Positions 42,008 through 52,221 of a stretch of DNA of 64,000 nucleotides are shown one piece after another; within the stretch, counting starts at the first letter, position 1; the number at the start of each line of letters is the position of its first letter. The notes below the pieces were generated by a model that searched no databases, was not told where the DNA came from, and worked only from the letters and a program-made list of their open reading frames with translations. The translations under genes and the position numbers were made by a program. The DNA comes from Muribaculaceae bacterium (GTDB taxonomy: Bacteria > Bacteroidota > Bacteroidia > Bacteroidales > Muribaculaceae), in NCBI GenBank assembly GCA_022510505.1, contig JAFLTL010000004.1, forward strand, positions 46,133 through 110,132. Reading direction: 5' to 3'.

Positions 42008-43525
42008 ATGGGAAAGAAAGCTTTATTAGTTATACTTGACGGTTGGGGCATCGGTGACCATTCCAAAGGGGACGTTATATCGACAACACCGACGCCTTAC
42101 TGGGACTATCTTCTTAAAACCTATCCTCATTCAGAGCTCCAGGCAAGCGGAGAGAATGTTGGTTTACCGGATGGTCAGATGGGAAATTCCGAGGTTGGTC
42201 ATCTAAACATTGGTGCTGGACGAGTGGTTTATCAGGACTTGGTTAAAATTAACAAGGCTGTAGAAGACGGTAGCATCATGAACAATCCCGAAATCAAAAG
42301 TGCATTCGATTATGCCAAAGAAAATGACAAGTCGATACACTTTATGGGGTTGACAAGTGACGGTGGAGTTCATTCCTCGTTCGATCATATATTCGCATTA
42401 TGTGACATAGCAGCCAAATGGGGTTTGAAAAAAGTGTATCTGCACTGTTTCATGGATGGTCGTGACACCGATCCTCATAGCGGCAAGGGCTTTATTGAGG
42501 CTTTGACATCCCATTGCAAAGAAACAGCCGGCGAGATTGCATCGATTATAGGTCGTTATTATGCGATGGACCGCGACAAGAGATGGGACAGAGTGAAGAT
42601 TGCCTATGATCTTTTGGTTGAAGGAAAAGGGAAGCAGGCCACAGATATGGTAGCAGCGATGCAAGAGTCTTATGACGAAGGCGTTACCGACGAATTCATC
42701 AAACCTATCAACAATGCTACTGTAGATGGAACGATAAAGGATGGTGATGCTGTGATATTCTTCAACTACAGGAATGACCGTGCCAAAGAGTTGACAACAG
42801 TTTTAACCCAGCATGACATGGAAGAAGAGGGGATGAAGACTATTCCCAACCTTCAATATTATTGCATGACACCTTATGACGCTTCCTTCAAAGGAGTTCA
42901 CATAATCTTTGACAAAGAGAACGTTGACAACACCCTAGCCGAGTATCTTTCATCTTTGAAAAAGAAGCAGCTTCATATAGCAGAGACAGAGAAATATGCC
43001 CATGTTACCTTCTTCCTTAACGGTGGCAGAGAGGCTCCTTTCGAGGGTGAAGACAGAATCCTGGTTCCTTCTCCTAAGGTTGCGACCTACGACCTAAAAC
43101 CGGAGATGAGTGCTTATGAGGTTAAGGATAAATTGGTCGAAGCGATTGACAGCGAGAAATATGACTTTATTGTTGTGAATTTTGCCAATGGTGACATGGT
43201 TGGTCACACAGGAGTTTACGAAGCCATACAGAAGACAGTCGTCACAGTAGACGAATGTTTGATGGACACTGTTGAAGCCGCTAAGAAACATGATTATGAG
43301 GTTATCATCATTGCTGATCATGGAAATGCCGATAATGCCTTGAATAGTGATGGGACACCTAACACAGCCCATTCTTTGAACCCTGTTCCCTGTGTTTATG
43401 TAACATCTGACAATAACGCAAAAGTGATTAACGGTCGATTGGCCGATGTTGCACCCACCATTCTGAAAATCATGGGACTGCCCCAACCCAAGGACATGAC
43501 GGGGAAGGTTCTGATTGAATCGTGA
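42008..43525 (+). CDS. gpmI: 2,3-bisphosphoglycerate-independent phosphoglycerate mutase
   Basis: Interconverts 3- and 2-phosphoglycerate in glycolysis with two Mn ions. 505 residues of the alkaline phosphatase superfamily: [13 protein letters not shown] (metal Asp), [19 protein letters not shown] (phosphoserine nucleophile in GNSEVGH), [18 protein letters not shown] and the C-terminal [12 protein letters not shown]. All key residues are intact. Confidence 0.96.
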   Translation: MGKKALLVILDGWGIGDHSKGDVISTTPTPYWDYLLKTYPHSELQASGENVGLPDGQMGNSEVGHLNIGAGRVVYQDLVKINKAVEDGSIMNNPEIKSAFDYAKENDKSIHFMGLTSDGGVHSSFDHIFALCDIAAKWGLKKVYLHCFMDGRDTDPHSGKGFIEALTSHCKETAGEIASIIGRYYAMDRDKRWDRVKIAYDLLVEGKGKQATDMVAAMQESYDEGVTDEFIKPINNATVDGTIKDGDAVIFFNYRNDRAKELTTVLTQHDMEEEGMKTIPNLQYYCMTPYDASFKGVHIIFDKENVDNTLAEYLSSLKKKQLHIAETEKYAHVTFFLNGGREAPFEGEDRILVPSPKVATYDLKPEMSAYEVKDKLVEAIDSEKYDFIVVNFANGDMVGHTGVYEAIQKTVVTVDECLMDTVEAAKKHDYEVIIIADHGNADNALNSDGTPNTAHSLNPVPCVYVTSDNNAKVINGRLADVAPTILKIMGLPQPKDMTGKVLIES

Positions 43526-44399
43526 AGTGAGTCGTAGAAAGAAATCATTGTTTTCATCTTTAGGAGCACGGATAACCTCTACGGTATCCGTAGCTCTTGT
43601 TTTATTCATTCTCGGTGTCATAGCCTTGATAGGAATAGTTGCTCGAAACGTGACAGAAAGCATAAAAGAGAACATGGGTTTTGATGTTCTGTTGACTGAA
43701 GGAGCGACCGAAGAAGATTTGAAAGCAGTAGAAACGTTGATGTCTCATTCTCCGTTTGCATTGTCGGTCACATCTCACACTCCGGAGGAAGCAGCCGAGA
43801 AATGGAAATCGGAAACAGGCGAGGATGTAGAGGAATTGTTGGGAATGAATCCTTTTGTAGCCGAGGTAGAGGTTAAGGTAAAATCGCAATGGGCCTCGTC
43901 GGACAGTTTGCGGTCAATAGCGCGTGAACTTGAAGAATTGCCGGGAGTTGGTGAGATTTCGATTCAAGCGGACATGATAGATTCCATAAATTCCAATATA
44001 TCTACTATAGCGGTTGCGTTGCTGGTTGTTGCGATAGCTTTACTATTCATCTCATTCGTGTTGATTAACAATACAGTTCGGTTGACTGTGTATGCCAAGC
44101 GTTTCATCATCCACACGATGAAGCTTGTTGGTGCGACGGGTGGTTTTATAAGGCGTCCGTTCATCGTGTCCAATATTTGGCAAGGGTTGATAGCGGCAGT
44201 TCTGTCGATAGGTTTGCTCTGGGGACTCTGGAGTTATGTTTCAACTTTTGATCCAATGCTTCCTGATATAATCACGACAGGTGAGATGATACTCATAGCG
44301 GCGTCATTACTAGTGACCGGTGTAATAATTTGCGGTTTAGCGGCTACTTTTGCGGCGAACCGTTATTTGTCGTTGACTTACGATGAAATGTTTTCATAA
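43515..44399 (+). CDS. ftsX: Cell division protein FtsX (permease-like)
   Basis: 294 residues with the FtsX plan: a cytoplasmic N-terminus, one helix ([19 protein letters not shown]), an extracellular domain of about 110 residues with the [20 protein letters not shown] segment, then three helices. With FtsE it controls septal peptidoglycan hydrolases. ftsE is not adjacent, as is usual in Bacteroidota. The start is uncertain: TTG at 43515 (used here, 11-base overlap with gpmI) or GTG at 43527, one base after the gpmI stop. Confidence 0.9.
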   Translation: MNREVSRRKKSLFSSLGARITSTVSVALVLFILGVIALIGIVARNVTESIKENMGFDVLLTEGATEEDLKAVETLMSHSPFALSVTSHTPEEAAEKWKSETGEDVEELLGMNPFVAEVEVKVKSQWASSDSLRSIARELEELPGVGEISIQADMIDSINSNISTIAVALLVVAIALLFISFVLINNTVRLTVYAKRFIIHTMKLVGATGGFIRRPFIVSNIWQGLIAAVLSIGLLWGLWSYVSTFDPMLPDIITTGEMILIAASLLVTGVIICGLAATFAANRYLSLTYDEMFS

Positions 44400-44401
44400 A
44401 A

Positions 44402-44719
44402 ATGGCAAAAAAGAATAGAAATAACCGTAACATAAAACCCGGGGGCGGTCAGACGGAAGTTATCGAGAAGATGACCGAGCACCCATTGTCACGCCGGAAT
44501 TTCATCCTGATGGGAATAGCGGCATGCGTGATAATAGTTGGTTTCCTTCTTATGTTGGGAGGTAGTTCCACCGAAACGGAATTCAATCCCGATATTTTCT
44601 CGACGCGAAGAATAGTTATTGGTCCTACGATAGCTTTCATTGGATTTGTTTTCATGGGATATGCCATAATAACAGGCCGATGGAGTAAAAAGGAAGAAAA
44701 CAAAAACGAAGGAATTTAG
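44402..44719 (+). CDS. DUF3098 family membrane protein
   Basis: 105 residues with two hydrophobic helices (about 30-53 and 70-92; FILMGIAACVIIVGFLLMLGG, IVIGPTIAFIGFVFMGYAI) separated by a polar loop containing FNPDIFSTRRI. The FDxxF/STRR loop is the family signature. Function unknown; it sits between ftsX and uppP throughout Bacteroidales as far as I know, suggesting a cell-envelope role. Confidence 0.88.
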   Translation: MAKKNRNNRNIKPGGGQTEVIEKMTEHPLSRRNFILMGIAACVIIVGFLLMLGGSSTETEFNPDIFSTRRIVIGPTIAFIGFVFMGYAIITGRWSKKEENKNEGI

Positions 44720-44722
44720 GAA

Positions 44723-45565
44723 TTGGATACATTAGACGCACTCATACTGGGTATAGTCCAAGGTTTAGCTGAATATCTTCCAATCAGTAGCAGCGGTCAT
44801 CTGGAGATTTGTCGTGAGATCCTCGGTTTGGAACTAACTGGGGCCGATTCTTTACAATTCGACGTTATTCTCCACGTAGCAACAGTTCTTAGCACTATTG
44901 TTGTGTTGTGGAAACGTTTTGTCCCTTTGTGTGGAGCATTCTTTGGTTTGCGCTTCGATTCGCCTGATTTTACTTACGTTTTGAAATTACTCGTATCGGC
45001 AATTCCAGTTGGAATAGTTGGTTTTTGTTTCAAGGATGTTATAGAGGAGTTTTTCGGTGGAGATTTGCAACAGGTAGGAATTTGTCTTTGCATAACTGCT
45101 GTTCTTTTGGCGTTTGCATTTTTTTGCCGCACGAATCCTTTGCTTCGTAGCCGCAGTGAAGGCAAGCCTTTACCCTACGAGCCTCATGACATAACATTTG
45201 TTGATGCTTTCGTGATTGGGCTTGCACAAGCTATAGCGGTGCTTCCGGGATTGAGTCGTTCAGGTTCCACAATTGCCACGGGAATTATGTTAGGTGATCG
45301 TCGTGACAGGATAGCCGCATTTTCATTCTTCATGGTTATTATTCCGATAATGGGTGAAGCACTGCTTGACTGTATTAAGATTAGCAAAGGCGATGACTTA
45401 ACGGGAGCTGATATTGGCGTAGTTCCATTGGTAACAGGTTTCCTGGCGGCCTTCATCGTCGGATGTTTGGCGTGCAAATGGATGATAGATTTGGTATCAC
45501 GCGGTAAGCTGGTTTGGTTTGCTATTTATTGTGTTGCTGTTGGAATCCTGTGTATAATCTGGTAA
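44723..45565 (+). CDS. uppP: Undecaprenyl-diphosphate phosphatase
   Basis: Recycles the lipid carrier undecaprenyl pyrophosphate. 280 residues, about eight helices, with GIVQGLAEYLPISSSGHL (catalytic Glu and Ser region) and the second motif LPGLSRSGSTIATGIMLGD (Arg). The start is a TTG three bases after the DUF3098 stop; the next ATG would delete the catalytic motif. Confidence 0.95.
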   Translation: MDTLDALILGIVQGLAEYLPISSSGHLEICREILGLELTGADSLQFDVILHVATVLSTIVVLWKRFVPLCGAFFGLRFDSPDFTYVLKLLVSAIPVGIVGFCFKDVIEEFFGGDLQQVGICLCITAVLLAFAFFCRTNPLLRSRSEGKPLPYEPHDITFVDAFVIGLAQAIAVLPGLSRSGSTIATGIMLGDRRDRIAAFSFFMVIIPIMGEALLDCIKISKGDDLTGADIGVVPLVTGFLAAFIVGCLACKWMIDLVSRGKLVWFAIYCVAVGILCIIW

Positions 45566-45574
45566 TAAAGAACA

Positions 45575-46291
45575 ATGGATTTCGAACTAGGTGAGATATT
45601 TTATATAGACAAACCGCTTGGATGGACTTCTTTTGATGCAGTTAAAAGAATCAGAGGTGCGATTAACCGTGCTCATGGGTTGAAGAAGCTGAAAGTGGGT
45701 CATGCAGGTACTCTGGATCCATTGGCGACCGGCGTCATGATAGTCTGTACAGGAAAAGCGACAAAGAGGATAGAAGAGTTGCAAGGTGGAGTAAAAGAGT
45801 ATGAAGCGACAATCGCATTAGGTGCCACCACTCCATCTTTTGATTTGGAGACGACTATTGATAAGGTCTACCCAACCGATCACATAACGGAGGAACTTGT
45901 AAGGGAGACCTTGAAGAATTTTACAGGAAGAATAGAACAGATTCCGCCATCCTTCTCGGCTTGCAAGATTGATGGCAAAAGAGCCTATAAGTTAGCCCGT
46001 CAAGGTAAGGAAGTAGATTTGAAACCGAAAATTCTGGTCATTGACACGATTTCTTTGGAGTCATTCAGTCCCACCGAGATAAAGATTAGGGTTGTTTGCA
46101 GCAAGGGGACCTATATCAGAGCATTGGCTCGTGATATCGGTGAGGCATTATCAAGCGGAGGTCATTTGACCTCTTTGCGGAGGACGAGAGTCGGTGAAGT
46201 AACGATTAATGATTGTGGCAGCATAGACGCTACCGTCGAAAAAATCAAGAGTGCGCCAAAGAAAGAAGAAGTAATAGAACAAAGAACATAA
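45575..46291 (+). CDS. truB: tRNA pseudouridine(55) synthase TruB
   Basis: Makes pseudouridine 55 in the T-loop of tRNAs. 238 residues: [17 protein letters not shown], the catalytic Asp in [17 protein letters not shown], and [16 protein letters not shown]. Length is at the short end because the C-terminal PUA-type extension is absent, as usual for the group. Confidence 0.96.
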   Translation: MDFELGEIFYIDKPLGWTSFDAVKRIRGAINRAHGLKKLKVGHAGTLDPLATGVMIVCTGKATKRIEELQGGVKEYEATIALGATTPSFDLETTIDKVYPTDHITEELVRETLKNFTGRIEQIPPSFSACKIDGKRAYKLARQGKEVDLKPKILVIDTISLESFSPTEIKIRVVCSKGTYIRALARDIGEALSSGGHLTSLRRTRVGEVTINDCGSIDATVEKIKSAPKKEEVIEQRT

Positions 46292-46296
46292 GGAAG

Positions 46297-47346
46297 ATGA
46301 AACTTTCACAATTCAATTACCGATTACCCGATGGGGTAATAGCGATGCATCCGGCCGAGCATCGTGACGAATGTAAAATGATGGTTCTAAACCGAAAGAC
46401 AGGAGAGATTTCCCATCACATTTTCAAAGATATAATAGATTATTTCAATGAAGGTGATGTAATGGTGTTCAATGACACGAAAGTTTTCCCGGCAAAACTT
46501 TATGGAAATAAGGAGAGAACGGGAGCGAAAATAGAGGTTTATTTCTTAAGGGAGTTAAATGCCGAGAACAAATTATGGGACGTTTTAGTAGAACCGGCAA
46601 GAAAAATCAGGATAGGGAATAAGTTGTACTTCGGTGAAGATGATTCTTTGGTTGCCGAGGTAATAGACAATACCACTTCTAGGGGTCGCACTTTAAGGTT
46701 CTTGCACGATGGTGATCACGACGAATTCAAACAGACCTTGTTTGGACTGGGTATGACACTGCTGCCTGAATACATTACAAGAGAATCGGAGCCGGAAGAC
46801 TTTGAAAATTATCAAACGGTTTTTGCCGAGAATGAGGGTGCGGTTGTGGCGCCGGCAGCAGGGTTGCATTTCAGTAAGACCCTAATGAAGAGAATTGAGA
46901 TAAAAGGGATAGAACGTGGCTTCCTGACGTTGCACAGTGGTTTGGGTACCTTTAGAGACATTGATGTTGAAGATCTTACCAAGCACAGAATGGATTCCGA
47001 AGAACTGGAAGTCGGGGAGAAACTGGTTAATATGGTCAATAAAGCGAAAGATGACGGCAAGCGCATCTGTGCAGTAGGTGCCTCTGTTCTTCGTGGAATA
47101 TCTTCAGCAGTCAGCATGGACGGTCACATGAAGACATTCTCGGGTTGGACCAACAAATTCATATTTCCGCCCTATGACTTTACAGTCACCACCGATCTGG
47201 TGACAAATTTTCATTTGCCTTATTCCACAATGCTGATGTTGACCACAGCTTTCGGTGGATATGATAATGTAATGCATGCCTATAAGGTAGCAATAGAAGA
47301 AGGATACAAATTCGGTGCCTATGGCGATGCTCTTCTGATAATTTGA
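46297..47346 (+). CDS. queA: S-adenosylmethionine:tRNA ribosyltransferase-isomerase QueA
   Basis: Transfers and rearranges the ribosyl part of SAM onto 7-aminomethyl-7-deazaguanine in tRNA to give epoxyqueuosine, the substrate of QueG (encoded at 10239-11057). 349 residues from the ATG at 46297, five bases after truB; the longer frame from 46213 overlaps truB and is rejected. Conserved parts: [52 protein letters not shown] and [19 protein letters not shown]. Confidence 0.96.
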   Translation: MKLSQFNYRLPDGVIAMHPAEHRDECKMMVLNRKTGEISHHIFKDIIDYFNEGDVMVFNDTKVFPAKLYGNKERTGAKIEVYFLRELNAENKLWDVLVEPARKIRIGNKLYFGEDDSLVAEVIDNTTSRGRTLRFLHDGDHDEFKQTLFGLGMTLLPEYITRESEPEDFENYQTVFAENEGAVVAPAAGLHFSKTLMKRIEIKGIERGFLTLHSGLGTFRDIDVEDLTKHRMDSEELEVGEKLVNMVNKAKDDGKRICAVGASVLRGISSAVSMDGHMKTFSGWTNKFIFPPYDFTVTTDLVTNFHLPYSTMLMLTTAFGGYDNVMHAYKVAIEEGYKFGAYGDALLII

Positions 47347-47360
47347 CATTAGGAAGAACT

Positions 47361-48548
47361 ATGGGGGAAACATCGGTCATAACAATAGCGTTGCACACAC
47401 CGTCCCATTCGGCCCGTGTTGCAAAGCTTCTTGAAAAAGAAGGGATTGAAGTAAAACTTTCTGAGAAGGTATTGCCGGGAGTATCAGGAGAGAACCCCGT
47501 TGAACTCCAGATAAAGATAGAAGACATTGAATCGGCGTTGCGAATCATAGAGAATCTGGAGATATTTCCTTTGGAAGGTGACGAAAAGGGTCACCGTGTT
47601 TCGAAAAAGAAAAAACCAAAAGATTTGCTGTTAGGGAAACGTGTCGAACGGAAGAGTTCCAAACCTATTGTTTTAGTTCCGGTGGATTTTTCGGAATATT
47701 CCCTGATGGCAGCAAGAATAGCATTTCATATAGCCCAGAAGCACAAAGCAAAGATTGTCTTGCTGCATGCTTTTGTATTACCATCACGCACTGACAACTT
47801 GTCATTGTCGCCTGATTTGGCCACATATGACCCGGAGGATATAGAGTTAGAGATGACTCTGGAGGAAACTGCAAAGCAGCAGATGACCACGTTTGCCGAT
47901 AAATTGAAGAACGAGATTAAGAACGGAACCATTCCCGCAATTAAGTTTGACACAGAAATTCTTGAGGGGTTGCCTGAGACCGTAATTCTTGATTTCAGCA
48001 GGGAGAATGAACCGTTGCTTATAGTAATGGGTACGCGAGGTGCCGACAAGAAAGAGCGTGAACTGATAGGGAGTGTAACGGCCGAAGTGCTTGACAACTG
48101 TCGATATCCGGCATTTACGATTCCCGAAACGACAGCTCCGTTAGTTTTACCGAAGGAAATCAAGGAGGTTATTTTCTTCTGTAATCTTGACAAGGAGGAT
48201 ATTGATGCTATGAATACCCTTCATCGTATATTCCCCGACTGTCATTTCCACATAACGTTGATTCATATTCCTATGAGAAGGGAGCGTTTTCTCCCAAGTC
48301 CCGAGATTGAATCGACTTCGCGTCTGGCCGATTATTTCAAGATAAAGTATAACGGTTACACTTTTGAATCTCGCGATCTTTCGGCAGAGGAAGTAAAACA
48401 GATGCTTACCGGGGAGGACCTGTCGGGTGTTCAGTTCATAGTAATCCCAAACAAGCGACGTAACGCCTTGGTGAGGTTGTTTAATCCAAGTTTAGCCCAT
48501 CGTTTATTGTTTCATGCTGACATTCCGATGATGGTCATTCCAGTTTAA
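47361..48548 (+). CDS. Universal stress protein with two Usp domains and DUF2007-like N-terminus
   Basis: About 395 residues. The first 70 resemble the DUF2007 'putative signal transducing protein' fold (SVITIALHTPSHSARVAKLL, then an EKEGIEVKLSEK stretch). A Lys-rich linker leads to two UspA-like domains: the first with IVLVPVDFSEYSLMAARIAF and IVMGTRGADKKERELIGS (partial G-2x-G-9x-G nucleotide loop), the second shorter and degenerate (EVIFFCNLDKEDIDAM). Start at the ATG at 47361; the upstream TTG at 47343 overlaps queA. Role in stress by family only. Confidence 0.8.
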   Translation: MGETSVITIALHTPSHSARVAKLLEKEGIEVKLSEKVLPGVSGENPVELQIKIEDIESALRIIENLEIFPLEGDEKGHRVSKKKKPKDLLLGKRVERKSSKPIVLVPVDFSEYSLMAARIAFHIAQKHKAKIVLLHAFVLPSRTDNLSLSPDLATYDPEDIELEMTLEETAKQQMTTFADKLKNEIKNGTIPAIKFDTEILEGLPETVILDFSRENEPLLIVMGTRGADKKERELIGSVTAEVLDNCRYPAFTIPETTAPLVLPKEIKEVIFFCNLDKEDIDAMNTLHRIFPDCHFHITLIHIPMRRERFLPSPEIESTSRLADYFKIKYNGYTFESRDLSAEEVKQMLTGEDLSGVQFIVIPNKRRNALVRLFNPSLAHRLLFHADIPMMVIPV

Positions 48549-48554
48549 GCCGCG

Positions 48555-49226
48555 ATGTTGATTCTTTCGATTTTTGACTATTTGAATGCAGCTTCGGCCT
48601 TTCAGTTTTTCGTGGACCATGCCTCCTATTGGTTCGTGTTTCTATTTATGGTAATAGAAAGTTCATTCATTCCTTTTCCGAGCGAGGTTGTTGTTCCCCC
48701 TGCAGCCTATCTTGCGGTTAGTCGAGGTGACATGAACATTTTTCTAGTAGTTTTAATAGCGACAGCAGGAGCCCTATGTGGAGCATTGATAAACTACGGA
48801 TTGGCATTGTGGATAGGTCGTCCTTTGGTCTACCGATTTGCCAACAGCCGAATAGGACACATTTGCATGATCAACGAGGAGAAAGTTAAAAAAGCCGAGG
48901 ATTATTTTTACAGGCATGGAGCTATTTCAACGTTTATAGGACGGTTGATACCAACAGTTCGCCAGCTGATATCTATCCCTGCCGGACTGGTTAAAATGAA
49001 TCTTGTGGTTTTTATACTGTTCACCACCCTTGGTGCCCTGATTTGGAACATTGTTCTTGGCGGTTTGGGTTACTGGTTGGGCAAAACAGTTCCCTATGAC
49101 CAACTGTTTACGACGGTTGAGGAATATAATCAGTATCTTACGTTTGCGGGAGTCTCCCTGGGAGTGCTCTGCTTGGTTTACATTTTATATAAAGCGTTCA
49201 AAAAGAAACAGACCCCAAGTCTGTAA
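48555..49226 (+). CDS. DedA family membrane protein
   Basis: 223 residues of the SNARE-associated/DedA family, recently linked to undecaprenyl-phosphate and lipid flipping. Contains the family motif ESSFIPFPSEVVVPPAAYLA with the conserved acidic residue, and FIGRLIPTVRQLISIPAGL with the paired Arg. About four to five helices. It is near uppP, which fits lipid-carrier recycling. Confidence 0.92.
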   Translation: MLILSIFDYLNAASAFQFFVDHASYWFVFLFMVIESSFIPFPSEVVVPPAAYLAVSRGDMNIFLVVLIATAGALCGALINYGLALWIGRPLVYRFANSRIGHICMINEEKVKKAEDYFYRHGAISTFIGRLIPTVRQLISIPAGLVKMNLVVFILFTTLGALIWNIVLGGLGYWLGKTVPYDQLFTTVEEYNQYLTFAGVSLGVLCLVYILYKAFKKKQTPSL

Positions 49227-49246
49227 GAAAAATATCCGATAAAGAG

Positions 49247-49891
49247 ATGAAAGTTTCCCCGTCGATTTTAGCAGCTGATTTCCTTCATTTGGAAGAGCAA
49301 ATCGAGATGCTCAATGAGTCCAAAGCCTCGATGATTCACATTGATGTTATGGATGGAGTCTTCGTTCCGAACATTTCGATAGGCTTTCCTGTCATAGAGG
49401 CGGTTTCACGTGTTGCGAAGAAACCGTTGGACGTTCATCTTATGACTGTGGATCCACAGCGGTATGTTAACCGTTTGAGGGATGTCGGTGCGACTTTTAT
49501 GAATGTCCATGTAGAGGCCTGTACTCATCTTGACCGCACGATTCATGAAATTAAGGAAGCGGGTATGAAAGCTGCGGTGACATTGAACCCGTCGACTCCG
49601 TTGGTGATGTTGGAAGAGATATTGGAAGAAATCGACATGGTATTGTTGATGACTGTAAATCCTGGCTTTGGAGGCCAGTCGTTCATAAAATATTCGGTTT
49701 CGAAAATCAGGAATTTGAAAAATAAGATAAGAGAACGAGGAGCCCGGGCGTTAATAGAAGTCGACGGCGGAATCAACTCCATGACAGGTCGCCTTGTAGC
49801 CGAAGCGGGTTGTGACGTGATAGTAGCCGGGAGCTGGGTTTTCAACTCAAACGATCCCAAGGGAGCGATAGAATCACTTGCATCTTTATAA
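49247..49891 (+). CDS. rpe: Ribulose-phosphate 3-epimerase
   Basis: Pentose phosphate pathway TIM-barrel enzyme. 214 residues: KVSPSILAADFLHLEEQ, MIHIDVMDGVFVPNISIG (metal His/Asp), DVHLMTVDP, TVNPGFGGQSF and the C-terminal VDGGINSMTGRL with catalytic Asp. Complete. Confidence 0.97.
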   Translation: MKVSPSILAADFLHLEEQIEMLNESKASMIHIDVMDGVFVPNISIGFPVIEAVSRVAKKPLDVHLMTVDPQRYVNRLRDVGATFMNVHVEACTHLDRTIHEIKEAGMKAAVTLNPSTPLVMLEEILEEIDMVLLMTVNPGFGGQSFIKYSVSKIRNLKNKIRERGARALIEVDGGINSMTGRLVAEAGCDVIVAGSWVFNSNDPKGAIESLASL

Positions 49892-49919
49892 TGAAGTGTT
49901 CAAAAGGATAAACGAAACC

Positions 49920-50822
49920 ATGAAGATAGCAGTTTTCGCCACCCCGTTTAAGTCGGGGAAGATAGCCGACAAGGCTTTTGATTTCGTTAAGGAGTCGGTA
50001 GAAAAAGGCTTTGACGTGACGTTGGCCAAGTCGACTCTAAATTCCTTAAGAGAAAAAGGGCTGTCGTCCAAGTTGCCGGAATCGATAAGGACTGACGAAT
50101 CTCCAAGAGTTGGTAATGACATAGATGTCATAGTCAGCTTAGGTGGCGACGGAACGTTCCTGAGAGCGGCAAGATGGAGTGGTGACAGTGAAACTCCGGT
50201 AGTTGGTATTAATCTAGGTCATTTAGGTTATCTTCCGTCGTTCAGTTTGGATGAGATGCACGAGGTATTGGATCTGCTGGAAAAGAAGGAATATGACATA
50301 GATTCGAGGTCATTGCTGAAACTTGAAATTCCCGGTAACCTGGTTAGTACGATAGAAGGATTTTGGCCTTACGCTCTAAACGAGGTAGCAGTTCTGAAAC
50401 AGGACACAGCTTCCATGATATCAATTCCTGTAAGTGTTGATTCACGGGAGTTGAGTATATATCGAGCCGACGGATTGATAATCGCAACTCCAACCGGGTC
50501 TACGGGTTATAATCTCTCGGTAGGCGGTCCTATTCTTCAGCCTAGCATCCCTGCGTGGGTTTTATCGCCGATTGCCGATCACTCTTTGACAATGCGTCCG
50601 ATGGTAATCAGCGACAGATCGGTTCTTGAACTGACTGCTTCGGGAAGAGCCGATTCTTTCCGCGTAAGTGTCGATGGCATTTCGTTTACTCTTCCGGGTG
50701 GAACTCCTTTGAAAGTGACAAAAGCGCCGTTTGACTGTAAGATAATAATAAAGAAGGGAAGGTCGTTTGCGATGACTTTAAGATCGAAACTTCTGTGGGG
50801 AGAATCTTTAATGATTGGGTAA
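49920..50822 (+). CDS. nadK: NAD kinase
   Basis: Phosphorylates NAD to NADP. 300 residues from the ATG at 49920; the longer frame starting at 49878 overlaps rpe and lacks family similarity. Motifs: VIVSLGGDGTFLRAARW (GGDG), GINLGHLGYLPS, NEVAVLKQDTASMISI and ADGLIIATPTGSTGYNLSVGGP. Confidence 0.96.
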   Translation: MKIAVFATPFKSGKIADKAFDFVKESVEKGFDVTLAKSTLNSLREKGLSSKLPESIRTDESPRVGNDIDVIVSLGGDGTFLRAARWSGDSETPVVGINLGHLGYLPSFSLDEMHEVLDLLEKKEYDIDSRSLLKLEIPGNLVSTIEGFWPYALNEVAVLKQDTASMISIPVSVDSRELSIYRADGLIIATPTGSTGYNLSVGGPILQPSIPAWVLSPIADHSLTMRPMVISDRSVLELTASGRADSFRVSVDGISFTLPGGTPLKVTKAPFDCKIIIKKGRSFAMTLRSKLLWGESLMIG

Positions 50823-50837
50823 CCGAGTAGTCGTTAG

Positions 50838-51350
50838 ATGAAGATTGGGATTTTTGGGGGGTCGTTCAACCCGGTACATTACGGTCATTTAGCTGTTGCC
50901 CGACATGTAGTAGGAACCGGTTTGGTTGACAAGGTTTGGTTTTCATTGTCACCTCAGAACCCCTTGAAAGACAAATCGATTCTAATGCCCGTTGAGGAAC
51001 GCATAAAATTATTGGAGAGAGCTCTCGAAAATGAGGAAGACATTGGACTGACCACGGTAGAATTAGAATTGCCTAAGCCAAGCTATACAATCGATGCTCT
51101 CCGACGTTTACAAAAGGATAATCCCGGAGTAGAATTCACATTGATAGGTGGTGCCGACATTCTGGAAAACTTTCCAAAATGGAAATCCTGGGATGAGATT
51201 ATAAGAGATTTCGGTCTTATAATATATCCTCGTGGAAAAGAGAGAACGCAGCTTCCTAAAAGTCTGGAGTGTTTCAGTGACCGGATAAAACTGATAGAGA
51301 ATGCGCCGTTGATGAATATATCTTCGACAGCAATAAGAAACGGTGGTTAG
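50838..51350 (+). CDS. nadD: Nicotinate-nucleotide adenylyltransferase NadD, short C-terminus
   Basis: Converts nicotinate mononucleotide to deamido-NAD. 170 residues with KIGIFGGSFNPVHYGHLAVA (GxFxPxHxGH) and MNISSTAIRNGG at the very end; the ISSTxIR motif is intact. Family members normally continue about 20 residues past ISSTxIR with a final helix, which is missing. In another frame directly after the stop the bases read RWLVEKII, which faintly resembles the usual ending, so a small deletion or frameshift is possible. nadK-nadD neighbours place both NAD(P) steps together. Confidence 0.9.
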   Translation: MKIGIFGGSFNPVHYGHLAVARHVVGTGLVDKVWFSLSPQNPLKDKSILMPVEERIKLLERALENEEDIGLTTVELELPKPSYTIDALRRLQKDNPGVEFTLIGGADILENFPKWKSWDEIIRDFGLIIYPRGKERTQLPKSLECFSDRIKLIENAPLMNISSTAIRNGG

Positions 51351-51391
51351 TTGAAAAGATAATAATGTGGCAGTAATGAGGTCCGAAAATA

Positions 51392-51399
51392 TTATTTTT
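51392..51399 (+). promoter_or_regulatory. -7 promoter element for nfnAB-like genes
   Basis: TATTTTTG, 20 bases before the ATG at 51420. No clear -33 element. Confidence 0.45.
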
Positions 51400-51419
51400 G
51401 TAAAAAAATATAGGGTAGC

Positions 51420-52217
51420 ATGAACAAGATACTTTCCAAGGAATATTTTTCGGAGAATGTTGTCAAGATGATCGTAGAGGCTCCGGCTATTTCACGAAGC
51501 CGACGTCCGGGACATTTTGTGATAGTGATCGCTGATGCGAAGGGGGAGAGGATTCCTTTGACAATTGCCGACTCCGATCCGGTAAAGGGAACGATAACCC
51601 TGGTGATCCAAGCAGTGGGCGACAGTACGCGCAAGATATGTTCTATGGAAGCGGGAGACATGCTTCATGATGTGGTTGGTCCTTTGGGTCGTGCTACTGA
51701 AATAGCAAAATATGGAACGGTTGTTTGTGCCGGAGGAGGTGTAGGGGTTGCACCGTTACTTCCCATAATCAAAGGGATGAAGGAAGCCGGAAACCGTGTT
51801 ATATCGGTTCTGGCAGCCCGAAATTCATCTTTGATTATTTTAGAGGATCAAGTGAGGGAATACAGCGATGAAGTAATCATTATGACCGATGACGGGTCGG
51901 CCGGGAAAAAGGGATTGGTAACCAATGGTATCGAGGATGTCATTTTGAGAGAGCCGGTAGATTTCGTGGTGACCATAGGTCCGGCAATCATGATGAAGTT
52001 CGTGTCCTTACTGACGAAGAAATATGAAGTTCCAACAATATGTTCTTTGAATACAATAATGGTTGATGGAACCGGAATGTGCGGTGCATGTCGGGTTAGC
52101 GTTGGTGGAAAGACCCGCTTTGTTTGTGTCGATGGTCCGGAATTCGACGCCCATCAGGTTGATTTTGATGAGATGATGTTGAGAATGAGAGCCTATGATC
52201 AACCACGCAAGAAATGA
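51420..52217 (+). CDS. NfnA-like FAD/NAD-binding, [2Fe-2S] subunit
   Basis: 265 residues of the ferredoxin-NADP reductase/dihydroorotate dehydrogenase electron-transfer family: FAD region RPGHFVIVIADAKGERIPLT, NAD loop VVCAGGGVGVAPLLPIIKG, and a C-terminal cysteine cluster DGTGMCGACRV with RFVCVDGPEFDAH for [2Fe-2S]. It pairs with the next gene as in NADH-dependent reduced ferredoxin:NADP oxidoreductase (electron bifurcation). A sulfide dehydrogenase role is the alternative. Confidence 0.9.
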   Translation: MNKILSKEYFSENVVKMIVEAPAISRSRRPGHFVIVIADAKGERIPLTIADSDPVKGTITLVIQAVGDSTRKICSMEAGDMLHDVVGPLGRATEIAKYGTVVCAGGGVGVAPLLPIIKGMKEAGNRVISVLAARNSSLIILEDQVREYSDEVIIMTDDGSAGKKGLVTNGIEDVILREPVDFVVTIGPAIMMKFVSLLTKKYEVPTICSLNTIMVDGTGMCGACRVSVGGKTRFVCVDGPEFDAHQVDFDEMMLRMRAYDQPRKK

Positions 52218-52221
52218 ATCA

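Noticed and set aside
43094..43675. 193-residue minus-strand ORF opposite gpmI/ftsX
   Set aside because: Both opposing genes are clearly real; the ORF has no recognisable features and is a shadow.
49402..49417. Second parS site (GGTTTCACGTGTTGCG)
   Set aside because: Only the left half and core match the consensus; it lies in the rpe coding sequence.
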